A stretch of 64,000 nucleotides of DNA from Albizia julibrissin (taxonomy: Eukaryota; Streptophyta; Magnoliopsida; Fabales; Fabaceae). Of the stretch, positions 63,710-64,000 are shown in pieces. Position numbers and translations under genes: made by a program. The notes below the pieces were generated by a model. The model made no database searches. It worked only from the letters and a program-made list of their open reading frames with translations, and was not told the origin of the DNA. Numbering within the stretch: the stretch's first letter is position 1; every line of letters starts with the position of its first letter. Location: the NCBI GenBank assembly GCA_037074505.1, contig CM073484.1, positions 30,496,501 to 30,560,500 of the forward strand. The letters run 5' to 3'.

Positions 63710-64000
63710 GTGAGTTTACTTTGGCTTCTATATCTACTTAGCATAATGTATATAAACTTCAATGCCATATAAACCCTTCCAATGATTTTAGTCTACAATA
63801 AAAAAATTGTACTAAGAAGTGAGGAATGTCAAGAATTAGTGATTCCCTTACAAAGACCATATTTAAAGAACCAAAGGGTAGCCATAAAACACAATTATAT
63901 CCAACCAAAAAGAAAAAAATCAATAGCAGAGAAATGTTTTTGAACATATGTGCATTCCTTTTGAACCATACAAAACAAAGAATCCCATAAACTGCAGAGT
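63710..64000 (+). other. Intron 5 of the oxidoreductase gene
   Basis: Donor GTGAGT at 63710. A possible 3' splice site is ACTGCAG at 63997, three bases before the edge. Otherwise AT-rich with no gene. Confidence 0.5.

Overview
This is nuclear DNA of a flowering plant, most likely a dicot. The evidence is AT-rich sequence with GT-AG introns, Ty1-copia and Ty3-gypsy LTR retrotransposons primed by initiator-Met tRNA (TGGTATCAGAGC or TGGTATCAAAGC), an En/Spm (CACTA) transposon, an RTE-type LINE with the plant-typical (TTG)n tail, and two host genes of plant type. The species cannot be read from the sequence.

About the first 51 kb is a nest of transposable elements. Three related copia LTR families, here called A, B and C, are of SIRE/Maximus type, with LTRs that begin TGTTAGAT and a GGGGGAGAA polypurine tract. 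A (minus) runs off the left edge at 1-3284 and returns as a solo LTR with its target duplication at 19906-21758. B is a degenerate plus-strand element whose 3' LTR (7067-18487) was split by the gypsy-like element D, and a second B-type LTR lies inverted at 19057-23239. C (24438-41448) keeps gag, protease, RT, RNase H and a third ORF but has lost integrase; an 8.85-kb CACTA element (30041-38890, TSD TTA) sits in its third ORF. Gypsy-like elements are D (9179-17480, complete, TSD ATATG, no coding capacity), E (41959-46300) and F (46301-51410, inverted against E), plus fragments at 18488-19056 and 23240-24437.

Two features stand out. First, D, E and F each carry a 5S-rRNA-derived segment in the leader, about 340-480 bp inside the primer-binding site; E has it as a head-to-tail dimer. 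Cassandra TRIM elements are known to carry 5S sequence in their LTRs; here it is internal and in a large non-coding element. Second, LTRs of all three copia families carry long arrays of a short palindrome (ATCACT-CG-AGTGAT or ATCACT-GGA-AGTGAT) with extra half-sites.

From 51.4 kb the window becomes gene-bearing. A long-inverted-repeat element (51460-52685) and a hAT-like non-autonomous element (52925-53661) precede a single-exon gene for a predicted plastid cupin (53829-54248, minus). A probable bidirectional promoter lies near 56.34-56.6 kb. The 5' exons of a FAD-binding oxidoreductase gene run from 59008 to the right edge, with a MITE-like element and an RTE LINE nested in intron 4.

Most element ORFs are broken, and many breaks are Trp codons changed to TGA or TAG, the pattern expected from decay of methylated cytosine. 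Only the cupin gene and the oxidoreductase gene look like functional host genes.
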